DNA from: JAVBQJ01 sp031549115
GTDB lineage: Bacteria; Verrucomicrobiota; Lentisphaeria; Victivallales; Victivallaceae
Length of the DNA stretch: 64,000 nt
Assembly (NCBI GenBank): GCA_031549115.1
Contig: JAVBQJ010000056.1
Coordinates: forward strand, 1-64,000
Direction of reading: 5' to 3'
Position numbers and translations under genes: made by a program. The notes beneath the pieces are model-generated. The model was given only the letters and a program-made list of their open reading frames with translations. It did no database searches and was not told where the DNA came from. The first letter of the stretch is position 1, and every line of letters starts with the position of its first letter. Below are positions 1 to 8,601 of the stretch, piece by piece.

Positions 1-2
1 GA

Positions 3-362
3 TTTTCGTTGACAGCGCCGGAACGGTTTGCGCACTGGTATATCGTCGTGCCCGGCCTGGACGAGCAGGGGGTGATGTGGATCAATGGGAAGGTGGCCGC
101 GGATCATACCGAAGAGGCTACCGGATTGTCGATCGGCGACCTCTGGAACTATCCGGTGATTGCCGAGATCACCCCGTTCATCCGCGACGGCGTCAACCAT
201 ATCGCGATGTCCTGTATGGACAGCACCGGCATGGGCGGGCTCTATGCCGGCGCCTGGGTGATCGGTTCCATGGAGGCGTTGTCGCCCCGGCAGCTGTATG
301 CGCTGCTGCCGGAACCGGCGAACCCCTATGGCGCAAGCGCGGCCTTTGCGGAAGGGCGTTGA
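3..362 (+). CDS. C-terminal part of a sugar-binding (jelly-roll) domain protein, 5' truncated
   Basis: The reading frame is open from the left edge, so only the last ~119 residues are present. The visible part has the look of the galactose-binding-like beta-sandwich found in GH2-type hydrolases and related carbohydrate-active proteins: a W-Y-x-V-x-V-P strand, then G-V-x-W-I-N-G-K (the usual 'vwvNGk' strand), then a strand I-A-E-I-T-P-F-I and N-H-I-A-M. The catalytic part, if any, lies outside the window, so the enzyme family cannot be named. It ends with TGA at 360-362, 170 bp before the next gene, which has its own promoter, so the two are probably separate units. Confidence 0.6.
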   Translation, partial: FSLTAPERFAHWYIVVPGLDEQGVMWINGKVAADHTEEATGLSIGDLWNYPVIAEITPFIRDGVNHIAMSCMDSTGMGGLYAGAWVIGSMEALSPRQLYALLPEPANPYGASAAFAEGR

Positions 363-477
363 TTGTGAAAAAACACGGAGATCGTTTTCTGGCGTGAATC
401 GGGCGACTCTGCTTTTCTCTGGGGAATTCTCTCGCAGCCCGGTATCATAAAAGTATATTTTCATATCATTTACTGCA

Positions 478-506
478 TTGATAATATCGTGTTTTTGTAT
501 TATAAT
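478..506 (+). promoter_or_regulatory. sigma70-type promoter for the glycyl radical enzyme gene
   Basis: TTGATA at 478-483 and a perfect TATAAT at 501-506 are separated by exactly 17 bp in an AT-rich stretch 27 bp upstream of the 533 start codon. It is the only strong promoter-like site between the two genes. Confidence 0.7.
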
Positions 507-532
507 ATATCTGCGAACGGGGTATTCGGGCT

Positions 533-2821
533 ATGAGCGATGATCCGAACTTACACGAAAAAACCGGAAAGATTGTCAAAATGGAAAACTTGCGGACGGA
601 GCTGCGCGATTACTACTCCCGGCACACCTACGAAATCCTGCGCGAGACCGAGTGCCTGCAACCGCTGTTCGAGAAATTCGGCGCCTATGTCGAGGCACAT
701 TCCGAGATGAGCGCATTGCAGCTGAAAGCCGCGCAATATGAACTGATCGCGGAGGAATTTCAACCGGTCATTTTCCGCAACAGTCCTTTCTATGCGGAAA
801 TGGGGGTCAAAGCCGCCGAATATGACGGCGTGGGCGCGGCGGGAATCGGGGCGGGGGTGATGCTGTCCGCGCTCCGGGCCCACATTATCCGGGAGCACGC
901 CCCGGAGGAATGCTTCCAGTGCGGCATGTCTTCCGAGCATGCCATTCATCTTTTTTTCGGGCCTTACGCCGACTACGACCACCATTGTTTCGCTTTTTCC
1001 AACGTGGTGCGGAATGGGCTGGAATACTATTACCGCCGGGCGGAAAGCCTTCCGGATGACGATGATTTCGCCGTGGCGGTCAAACGCGGGCTGCTGGCGG
1101 TGCGGAAAATCGCCGAAAAATTCGCTGCCGCGGCCGTGCTCCGGCTGCAAGTTGCGGAAGACGAAACGGAACGCCGCTTCCTGACCATGATCGCCGGAAC
1201 CGCGGGGCGAATTCCGTGGAAGAAACCCGAAACTTTTTTTGAAGGGTTGCAGACCATGTGGTTTCTGCATGAGGTCTGTGCCTCCATCGAAGGCGTCGGC
1301 ATGTCGGTGCTGGGGCGCCCCGACTACCTGCTCGGCGATCTGTATGAACGCGACCTGGCGGCCGGACGCATCACCCGGGACGAGGCCCGCGATCTGGTGG
1401 CGCGTTTCCTTTTGGGAACCGACTGCAAGATCGACAATACCCGGATGGTGGACGAATCCTTTAACCGGCAGGAACAGGGCGACACCCTGATCCTGGGTGG
1501 TTGCGATCGGGAGGGCAATGAGGTCTGCAACGAAGTCACCATGATGATCCTGGAGGTCCACTCCCAACTCAAGCTGATTTATCCGAAGATTCATTGCCGG
1601 GTGTCGCGCGGCAGCGCCAGGGAATTTCTGGACGCGCTCAACCGCGAGTTCCTCCGCGGCCGCAATGTGATTTCGCTGTTGAACGACGACGGCATCATCC
1701 CGGCGCAGGTGCGCTGCGGCAAAAACCTGGAGGATGTCCGCAACTACGTCGCCGGCGGCTGCTGGGAGACGATCGTGGAGAGTTGTGAGCATTCGGCCGG
1801 GGCCAATTGCTATGTCAACCTGGCGCGGATCATGGATCTGTCGATCCATGACAGTGCCGAAGTGACGGCCGAGACGGGACATCGATTTCAGAAAATCGAC
1901 CGTTGCGGCAGCTTCGACGAAGTCTACCGGACCGTGATGGACAACGCGATCCGCGTTGTGAGGCGGCTGTGCACGCTCATCGGCAAAAACGGCAGGCTCT
2001 GGCCGCAGGTCAATCCGGCGCCGCTTTTTTCGGCATGTCTGAACGACTGCCTGGAAAAGGGACGCGATTATACCGAGGGGGGAGGGCGTTACAATCCGCA
2101 TGGCGTGCCGCTGTCCGGTTTCGCCGTCTTCGTGGATTCGCTGCTGGCGGTCCGGCATCTTTGTTTCGAGGAAAAGCTCTGCTCTTTGGATGAGCTGTTG
2201 CGCGCGGTGAGGAACGATTGGAAAGGCGGAGAAATATGGCGGGCGGAAATCATCCGCAGCGCTCCGCATTGGGGTGACGATCAAACGCCGTCGAACGAGC
2301 TGGCCGCGCAAATCATCCGGGAATTTCACGCCGCCCTCGAAGGGCTGACCAACGAGCGCGGCGGACCGTACCAGCTGGGCATCTACAACTATCGCGACAT
2401 CATCGACTGGGCGGCGTTGACCCGGGCGACGCCCGACGGACGGCGCCGGGGCGATTTTCTGACCCAGGGCCTGACCCCGTCGCGGTTACGCTCCGGTGAC
2501 ATCACCGGAGTCATCAACAGTTGCAGCCGGCTCGACTTGTCGCTGTGCCCCGCCAACTCCATCATCACGGTGTCGTTGGACAAAAACGGCGCCGACCTGA
2601 ACTCGCTGGCGGCTTTTGAGAAGGTCTGGATGGCCTCCGGAGTCGGCATGCTGCAACTGAACTGCGTCGGTAAGGAAGAGCTGGAGGACGCCCGGCTCCA
2701 TCCCGAGCGGCACCTGGATCTGGTGGTCCGCCTGTACGGCTACTCCGCCCGCTTCGCGTGCCTGTCGCCGGAGATGCAGGACGAATTCGTCCGGCGCACC
2801 ATCTATCGCAGCGGCGTTTGA
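533..2821 (+). CDS. glycyl radical enzyme, pyruvate formate-lyase family
   Basis: Oxygen-sensitive radical enzyme. The family includes pyruvate formate-lyase and GCxE-type eliminases and decarboxylases. In 762 residues both hallmarks are present: the thiyl-radical cysteine C410 in a G-G-C-W-E context (E412 is the base of the GCxE subclass) and the glycyl radical site R-L-Y-G-Y-S with G736, 26 residues from the C-terminus. The GCxE motif argues against true pyruvate formate-lyase, which has two adjacent cysteines, and for a dehydratase, lyase or decarboxylase. No activating radical-SAM enzyme is in the window, so it must be supplied in trans. The start at 533 has a weak ribosome binding site; ATG 581 (MENLRTEL) is a credible alternative. 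The next gene follows after 36 bp, so the pair is probably one transcript. The substrate is not determinable. Confidence 0.9.
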   Translation: MSDDPNLHEKTGKIVKMENLRTELRDYYSRHTYEILRETECLQPLFEKFGAYVEAHSEMSALQLKAAQYELIAEEFQPVIFRNSPFYAEMGVKAAEYDGVGAAGIGAGVMLSALRAHIIREHAPEECFQCGMSSEHAIHLFFGPYADYDHHCFAFSNVVRNGLEYYYRRAESLPDDDDFAVAVKRGLLAVRKIAEKFAAAAVLRLQVAEDETERRFLTMIAGTAGRIPWKKPETFFEGLQTMWFLHEVCASIEGVGMSVLGRPDYLLGDLYERDLAAGRITRDEARDLVARFLLGTDCKIDNTRMVDESFNRQEQGDTLILGGCDREGNEVCNEVTMMILEVHSQLKLIYPKIHCRVSRGSAREFLDALNREFLRGRNVISLLNDDGIIPAQVRCGKNLEDVRNYVAGGCWETIVESCEHSAGANCYVNLARIMDLSIHDSAEVTAETGHRFQKIDRCGSFDEVYRTVMDNAIRVVRRLCTLIGKNGRLWPQVNPAPLFSACLNDCLEKGRDYTEGGGRYNPHGVPLSGFAVFVDSLLAVRHLCFEEKLCSLDELLRAVRNDWKGGEIWRAEIIRSAPHWGDDQTPSNELAAQIIREFHAALEGLTNERGGPYQLGIYNYRDIIDWAALTRATPDGRRRGDFLTQGLTPSRLRSGDITGVINSCSRLDLSLCPANSIITVSLDKNGADLNSLAAFEKVWMASGVGMLQLNCVGKEELEDARLHPERHLDLVVRLYGYSARFACLSPEMQDEFVRRTIYRSGV

Positions 2822-2857
2822 GCCGCGCCGGGCGTTTTTGAGGGGACGGCAGACGGA

Positions 2858-5182
2858 ATGAACACTCTGTTTACCCGCAGGCGTGAAAGGACGTTGATTT
2901 TGGAACCCCAAAGAGATCATTTTATGGCAAGAATCATGATGGATGACGACCCCTTTGTTCCGCCCGGCGCCATTCCGCAACCCCCGTGGGAGGCGGCGGC
3001 GCTGCATTGGCCGGCGTCCTGGCTGCCGCTTCCCGGTCCGGGGGTTTTCCTTTTCCGGTTGCGGTTTGCGGTCGGGCAAAAGCAGACCATACGCTTTCAT
3101 GTCTCCGCGGATGAGCGCTATGAATTGGGCCTCGACGGCAAGCGGATCGGGCGCGGTCCGGGGCGCGGAATTCCCCGGCATTGGTTTTTCCAAAGCTACC
3201 GGGAGGAGCTCGAACCCGGAGAACATGAATTCAAGGCGCTGGTCTGGGCGCTGGGCGCCGAACGCGCGCCCTGGGCGCAATTATCCGCTGCGCCCGGTTT
3301 TTGCTGCGCCTTTGCCGCGCCGCACGAGGCGCTCGGCACGGGTGGCGCCCGGTGGGAAATCGGCCGGGTCGAAGGCATCACCTTTTTGGACAAGGAAGGC
3401 GGCGACTATGGGGTTCCGACGTTCCTGCCGACCTGTTTCGATATGAATGTCTATTCGGGGGAGCCGCAGCATTGGGAGCCGGCCGCGATCGGAGAGGCGG
3501 TGGTTTCGGGTTTGCGCTCCTGGCATCGGGAAGAGCGGCGCAACAATCTCTTTCCGGATCCGCTGCCGCCGGGCCAAGAGCAAAAAATCGCCTTCTCCTG
3601 GCAATCGCTGGAAATTCCGCCCGGCGAAGCGTTGGAGCTCGTGATTCCCCTCGAGCGCTACTATTGTTTCTTCCCGGAGATAACCTTTTCGGGCCAAGGC
3701 ACGGTCGACATCGGCGCGGCCGAAAGCCTGCGCGACGCGCAACACCGGAAACTGCATCGTTCCCGGACCGACGGGAATGTGGAAGAGTGGCGTTTCGACC
3801 GTTACATTGCTGCATCCCGGACCGCGACTATTCGGCCGCTGTGGTTCCGCTGCGGAATTTTCCTGATCGTACGCATCCAGGCCGGACCGGATTCGCCGCT
3901 GCGAATCGAAAAGTTGGAGCTTTTCGAGACCGGATATCCCTGGGACGACCGGGCGTCCCGGATCGAACTGCACCATGATTTCCTGGATCGGTTGACGCCG
4001 GTTTGCCTTTCGACGCTGAAGGCGTGTTCGCATGAGACGTGGTTCGACTGTCCCTTTTATGAACAGATGATGTACATGGGGGATTCCCGGCTGGAAATGC
4101 TGATTGCCGACGTGATGAGCGGCGATCGGCGCTTGCAGCGGCACGGCATGGCATTATTTCACCTTTCCACCGATTGCAGCGGTCTGCCGGCGTCCTCGTT
4201 CCCATCGCGCAACCGGCAGGAGATTCCCACCTATTCCCTGTTTTTTCTCGCGGCGCTGCATGACCAGCTGCAATGGGATCCGGATGGAATGGCGGAGGTG
4301 AGAAAGTACCTCAATACCGCGCGCGGCATCGTCGCGGCATGGGACCGGCGCAGCAATGAGTCGGGAATGGTTTTATCGCCGACCGGCTGGAACCACATGG
4401 CATGCGCTTTCGACGCGTCCGGCCGGCCGGTCTGGCCGAACGCGATTCCGCCGGGGGGATACCCCGGAGAGGTCAGCCCGGTTCTGAACATGTTTTTTTG
4501 CTGGGCGCTGCAATTCGCCGTCGCGCTCGAAGAGGCGGCGGGAGCGCCGGAACGCGCCGAGGCGTTGAAAAAACGGCAAGGTGAACTTGCCGGTGTGCTG
4601 CTGCGGCAATGCTACGTGCCGGAGAAACGCCTGTTCAGCGATGATTTCACGCATACCGCATTCAGTGAATTTACGCAGGTTCTGGCGATTTTGTCCGGCG
4701 CGTTTCCAGCCGGGGCCGGCATGGGCGTGTTCGGCGCCGGATTGCCGGAGAGTGATTTTTACAGCTCCCACTATTATTTGGAGGCGTGCCGGGAAACGGG
4801 GCAAACCGAAGCATTTTTCAAGCGTTTGGACAAATGGCGCAGCGTGATCGATCAGGGGCTGCTCTCGACGCCGGAGGCGGATCATCCGGACAATCGTTCG
4901 GATTGCCACGCCTGGAGCGCGACGCCGCTTTTTCACTTTTACGCCACCATCGCCGGAATCCGTCCGGGGGCGAATGAATTCAAAGAGGTGGAAGTGCGCC
5001 CGCAGCTGGGTGAATTGACGCATGTCGAAGGCAAACTGCCGCACCCTTCCGGCGCAAGCATTGTTTTTGATTTTCAGCCTCCGGAGTGGATGCTCTCGTT
5101 ACCGGCGGGAGTGGCCGGGCGCTTCGTGTTGAAAAACAGAAATATGGTGTTGCACCCCGGAATCAACCGATTCCACCTGTGA
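2858..5182 (+). CDS. GH78-like alpha-L-rhamnosidase family protein
   Basis: Predicted glycosidase of the GH78 (alpha/alpha)6-barrel type, about 774 residues. The N-terminal half is beta-sandwich-like, with a V-S-A-D-E-R-Y-E-L-G-L-D-G strand pattern. The barrel opens with H-E-T-W-F-D-C-P-F-Y-E-Q-M-M-Y-M-G-D around D397, E402 and D409; this matches the family's D-C-P-x-R-x-E-x-x-x-W-x-G-D acid motif in shape but lacks the Arg and Trp, so activity on rhamnose is uncertain. A C-terminal beta-sandwich with the usual W-S-A-T-P-L-F-H-F-Y turn follows. No signal peptide is visible. GAGGGGA stands upstream of ATG 2858; ATG 2924 (MARIMMDD) is an alternative. It is co-directional with the glycyl radical enzyme 36 bp upstream, and its stop lies 10 bp from the convergent DUF4838 gene. 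Confidence 0.8.
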   Translation: MNTLFTRRRERTLILEPQRDHFMARIMMDDDPFVPPGAIPQPPWEAAALHWPASWLPLPGPGVFLFRLRFAVGQKQTIRFHVSADERYELGLDGKRIGRGPGRGIPRHWFFQSYREELEPGEHEFKALVWALGAERAPWAQLSAAPGFCCAFAAPHEALGTGGARWEIGRVEGITFLDKEGGDYGVPTFLPTCFDMNVYSGEPQHWEPAAIGEAVVSGLRSWHREERRNNLFPDPLPPGQEQKIAFSWQSLEIPPGEALELVIPLERYYCFFPEITFSGQGTVDIGAAESLRDAQHRKLHRSRTDGNVEEWRFDRYIAASRTATIRPLWFRCGIFLIVRIQAGPDSPLRIEKLELFETGYPWDDRASRIELHHDFLDRLTPVCLSTLKACSHETWFDCPFYEQMMYMGDSRLEMLIADVMSGDRRLQRHGMALFHLSTDCSGLPASSFPSRNRQEIPTYSLFFLAALHDQLQWDPDGMAEVRKYLNTARGIVAAWDRRSNESGMVLSPTGWNHMACAFDASGRPVWPNAIPPGGYPGEVSPVLNMFFCWALQFAVALEEAAGAPERAEALKKRQGELAGVLLRQCYVPEKRLFSDDFTHTAFSEFTQVLAILSGAFPAGAGMGVFGAGLPESDFYSSHYYLEACRETGQTEAFFKRLDKWRSVIDQGLLSTPEADHPDNRSDCHAWSATPLFHFYATIAGIRPGANEFKEVEVRPQLGELTHVEGKLPHPSGASIVFDFQPPEWMLSLPAGVAGRFVLKNRNMVLHPGINRFHL

Positions 5183-5192
5183 AATGCCGATT

Positions 5193-7565
5193 TCATTTTA
5201 CCGGCGTCCCGTAGAATCTGACCTGGCCCAGGCCGGTATAATTCCTGCTGCCCCAATTGCCGACTCCGTACTCGCCGACGGAGGTGATTCGGACAAACCG
5301 GGTCCTGACATCTTTTACCGGCACGGCCAAAGACGGGCCGAAGGCCGCTTCGTTCATGCCTTGGGCCAAAATCCCCGAATATATCTCTTCCCTGGCGGCC
5401 GCGTCCGCCGTATTCGCCACGGTGATGCTGATCTGCCGCATTCCGGCATCGACTTCTCCGCCGCTCTGCTGGAAGTTCCAGATCCTGATTTCATGCAAAT
5501 CGTAAACCGCTCCCAAATCGAATTCCACCCAGGTGCCGTTCTGCGCCGGTCCGATCCACGGGCGGGCGGCGGCGGTTTTTACCAGCAGTCTGGCGTCTTT
5601 GGTGCCCAATACCCCCGGTGCGGATTCCTCTATGTTCCGGCCGTTGACCAACAGATACGGCGACGTGTCGTATTGCCATGACGCATCGGCGTCAACCGTG
5701 GCGATATAGCCGGGGGCCAAGGCATGGTGCGGCGGGAGGGTTTTCAAATTGACGAGGGTCGAGAAATATTCATTGCGGGCGTTGTCCATATAGTCGTAAA
5801 CGGACTTTTTCCATATCGCAACCCGCTCTTTGGTCTTCGGGGTGTCGGCTGCGGCCTGCGCCGCTTCGATGCTGCTCTGCAACCGGGCCATGACTTCGGG
5901 GACGGCAAGGATTTCCCAGGCGATTTTCTGCGTCTGCTGTCCTTCGATATGGTGCGCCTGATAAAGCGCCGGATTGAAAAACCTGTCTTCGATGGTATCG
6001 TAAAACTCGCGCATCGGCCCGGCGGCGCGGCCGAAATAGTTTTCGAAGAATTCATCGACTATCGCTCCGGTATCGAAATCCACATTGTTCATCGCCCGTC
6101 GAATGACATAGAAGTCCAGCTGTTCGCCGATGCCGCAAAAGAAGATGCCCTGTACGCCGTCCGCGGCGAAATCCTGCATCCGTTTGCCGGTATGGGTGGC
6201 CATGAAGCCGGGAAAACATGGCCGGTTGCTCGGTATGAACAGCTCTTCCGGGAACGTATAATATTCCCAAAGGAAAAGCGGACCGCATTTTTTCGCGTCG
6301 CGGTATGCAACCCACTTTTTGAACCACTCCGTTTCGTTGCCGCTGTATTCCCGGCACATGCCGATACGCGAAGCGGTGAAACACACCGCCACCGAAACGT
6401 TCTCCTCCAATGGGAAATCCGGAGTCCAGTAGTATTGCTCGTAGGCCAGCGTCGCGATGTATTTTCCGGGACATGCCGCCTTGACTATTTTCGCCACTTT
6501 GTTGACAAAGGCGAACCAGTAATTGCTGGCGAGTCCGCTGCTCCATAAGGGCTGGCCCCGGACGAAAGCCGCCCGGCCCAGATCGTTCATCAACACTTCC
6601 TGGCAGGTATCGCAACGGCAATACAGGCCGGAATCGGTGGGAACGACGGGAAAATAATCGCTGTCGGGCGGCAAATCCAAACCGGGGACGCTTCGGCCGG
6701 AAAAGTAGGCGATCGCGTCGTTGGCGACTTGCTCGGCCAACGCATCGCTGGAGTAACACAACTGTCTGGCCCCCGCTCCTTCCGGCGGGAAAAATTCCGG
6801 CCGGTCGGCCTCGAACAAGGGATCGTCGAGAATTTTGCCGAAGCGCTTCTGATAGGCGTACATCGTGTGATTGTTATACCACGGAATACCGCCCAGGCGC
6901 ACCCGGCGGAAGAACAAATCCAGTTCGGCCTGGTTCGGCATGTCGTAAATCCCGCCCAGCAAAGGCCAACTGAAATCGTAGGCGCCGTCAAACAGCCGGA
7001 AACTCGGTTCGCGAACGACGGAAGTTTCCTTCACGCTGATATTTTTATTCTCGGGGTACGTAATCGAAATCGACTTCGGGCCGTAAAAGCGCACCCCCAA
7101 TTGCTCTTCGATAAAATCATAGGTGGCTTTCAATGTGCCCTGCGGTTCGAATTTGCCGGGCAGCGTGACCGTCAAGCCGCGATCGGCTTCGCTGTTCATG
7201 GCGCCGAAATCATGCGCCGGACCGCTTGCCGTCGGCGCATCGACGCCGCGCAATACGATCGCGCCGGGTTTTACCGTCACCTCGTATTCCTGACCGGTTA
7301 ACCTTGTACCGGAAGGCCCGCCGACGAATATTTCCGTAACTTCCGGATTGCCGCCATGGCCGGAAACAATGGCGAGTTCGGCTCCCGATATCTTTTTCAC
7401 CCAGTATTGCAGCTCCATGGCGCCGAGTTCGGCCGCCGGGCTGGGATTTTCGGCCAGCACAATGACCGCCGCCGGATTGCCGTCTTTGACCAGTTCGGTA
7501 GCGGCCAGGGCCCGCCCGCCGATGCTGGCCAGCAAAACCGCGCTCAAAATCGATTTCACAAGCAT
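5193..7565 (-). CDS. secreted DUF4838 protein with C-terminal F5/8-type discoidin domain
   Basis: Exported glycan-active protein of about 790 residues. The start at 7565 is chosen because it gives a clean signal peptide (MLVKSILSAVLLASIGGRALA) behind AAGGAG; longer readings add a polar leader. After the signal comes a glucuronidase-N-terminal-like domain (A-V-I-V-L-A-E-N-P, then L-Q-Y-W-V-K-K-I-S-G), then the DUF4838 core with a C-R-C-D-T-C cysteine cluster and a long helical part. The last ~140 residues form a galactose-binding-like discoidin domain (W-V-E-F-D-L-G-A-V-Y-D-L-H-E-I-R-I-W). It is a close paralogue of the protein at 15157-17583 and is the last gene of the leftward cluster, 7 bp after the preceding stop. 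Family members sit in polysaccharide loci; no reaction is established here. Confidence 0.85.
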   Translation of the reverse strand: MLVKSILSAVLLASIGGRALAATELVKDGNPAAVIVLAENPSPAAELGAMELQYWVKKISGAELAIVSGHGGNPEVTEIFVGGPSGTRLTGQEYEVTVKPGAIVLRGVDAPTASGPAHDFGAMNSEADRGLTVTLPGKFEPQGTLKATYDFIEEQLGVRFYGPKSISITYPENKNISVKETSVVREPSFRLFDGAYDFSWPLLGGIYDMPNQAELDLFFRRVRLGGIPWYNNHTMYAYQKRFGKILDDPLFEADRPEFFPPEGAGARQLCYSSDALAEQVANDAIAYFSGRSVPGLDLPPDSDYFPVVPTDSGLYCRCDTCQEVLMNDLGRAAFVRGQPLWSSGLASNYWFAFVNKVAKIVKAACPGKYIATLAYEQYYWTPDFPLEENVSVAVCFTASRIGMCREYSGNETEWFKKWVAYRDAKKCGPLFLWEYYTFPEELFIPSNRPCFPGFMATHTGKRMQDFAADGVQGIFFCGIGEQLDFYVIRRAMNNVDFDTGAIVDEFFENYFGRAAGPMREFYDTIEDRFFNPALYQAHHIEGQQTQKIAWEILAVPEVMARLQSSIEAAQAAADTPKTKERVAIWKKSVYDYMDNARNEYFSTLVNLKTLPPHHALAPGYIATVDADASWQYDTSPYLLVNGRNIEESAPGVLGTKDARLLVKTAAARPWIGPAQNGTWVEFDLGAVYDLHEIRIWNFQQSGGEVDAGMRQISITVANTADAAAREEIYSGILAQGMNEAAFGPSLAVPVKDVRTRFVRITSVGEYGVGNWGSRNYTGLGQVRFYGTPVK

Positions 7566-7572
7566 AATACAA

Positions 7573-8601
7573 TCACTCCTTTCCGGCATCGAACAACGCG
7601 GCAATATTGGCGGGCGGCACATCCGGCATCACCGCTTCGTGACTCGGTGACAGGATCAGATTGTCCGGGAAAATCGCCAGCAGGCGCCGGACTTCGGCGC
7701 GGACTTCATCCGGCGTCCCCCGCACCATCAGCTCCTGGACATCGACCCCGCCGCAGTACAAGTAACGTGTGCCGTAGCGCGCCTTGAGTTCGTCCGCGCT
7801 CATGCCCGCCGCCCGCGCCTGGATCGGGTGGATGATGTCGGCGCCCGCCGCCGCCAGATCCGGGATGATCGGACTGACGGCGCCGCAGGAGTGGTATATC
7901 ACCACCAGGCCGTGGGCGTGCGCCTGGTCGGTCAGCTGCCGAATTCCGGGGAGCACGAAACGCCGAAAATCCTCCGGCGAGATGATGGTATTCAACTGCG
8001 TCCCGAGGTCGTTGCCGAACAGCACCGCGTGGATTTTTCCCGTCGTCGCCCGGTAAAAAATGGCATTCGCCTGCAAATAGAATTCGATGATCCGCGCCAC
8101 CACCCGGGCAAAAAATTCCGGCTCCAGCAACATCTGCATCAATGCGTTTTCCATTCCGAAAGCGGCGCAGGCGTCCTGAAAGTGCGCCGACCACAGAATG
8201 CCGAGCCCGATCTTGCCCGCCGGAACCCGGTCGGCATTCGCCCGGCACGCCGTCACGTCGATGTGCCGCGCCGGATCGGGCCAGGGGAAACGATCCAGCT
8301 CCGTACAGCGGGCAAAGAAACCGGCTTCGGTCAGCGAGCGGTCGGTATAGCTCTCGTTTTCGTGTGCGGCATGCCAGTCGAAGGCGCACGCGATATGGTT
8401 GGCGGGGGGGTGGCGGTAAGCGACATCCACCGGATAGATGTCGTCGTCCAGGACGGCTTTCAGTCCTTCCACATCGGCGGCATGAAAATAACGCAGCAAA
8501 CCCGGCAGCGCCTCCGGCGTCGGAATGCCGAGCCAGCGCAGCGGACGGTCGATCGGTTGACGTTTCAGCCAGCGGGAAAAGCGTTCCAACGAACTTGTCA
8601 T
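7573..8601 (-). CDS. uroporphyrinogen decarboxylase-fold protein (UroD/MtaA-like)
   Basis: A UroD-superfamily protein of 342 residues. This fold covers uroporphyrinogen decarboxylase and the MtaA/MtbA methylcobamide:CoM methyltransferases. Visible features are Y-H-S-C-G-A (a metal-ligand-type His/Cys pair near the C-terminal third), P-D-L-A-A-A-G-A-D-I-I-H-P-I-Q, and Y-L-Y-C-G-G-V-D-V-Q-E-L. Heme synthesis is unlikely because the gene lies inside a glycan locus. The H-x-C pair and the repeated occurrence of such proteins in carbohydrate loci suggest methyl-group or one-carbon chemistry, which is inference. Start 8601 has AGAGGAG upstream and overlaps the previous stop by ATGA, so translation is coupled to the other UroD-fold gene. 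Confidence 0.8.
   Translation of the reverse strand: MTSSLERFSRWLKRQPIDRPLRWLGIPTPEALPGLLRYFHAADVEGLKAVLDDDIYPVDVAYRHPPANHIACAFDWHAAHENESYTDRSLTEAGFFARCTELDRFPWPDPARHIDVTACRANADRVPAGKIGLGILWSAHFQDACAAFGMENALMQMLLEPEFFARVVARIIEFYLQANAIFYRATTGKIHAVLFGNDLGTQLNTIISPEDFRRFVLPGIRQLTDQAHAHGLVVIYHSCGAVSPIIPDLAAAGADIIHPIQARAAGMSADELKARYGTRYLYCGGVDVQELMVRGTPDEVRAEVRRLLAIFPDNLILSPSHEAVMPDVPPANIAALFDAGKE

Noticed and set aside
551..2329. 592-codon minus-strand frame opposite the glycyl radical enzyme
   Set aside because: GC-rich third-position shadow; the plus-strand gene shows both catalytic motifs.
8598..8601. Frameshift joining the two UroD-fold genes into one
   Set aside because: Both have their own ribosome binding site and full length; the ATGA overlap is normal coupling.
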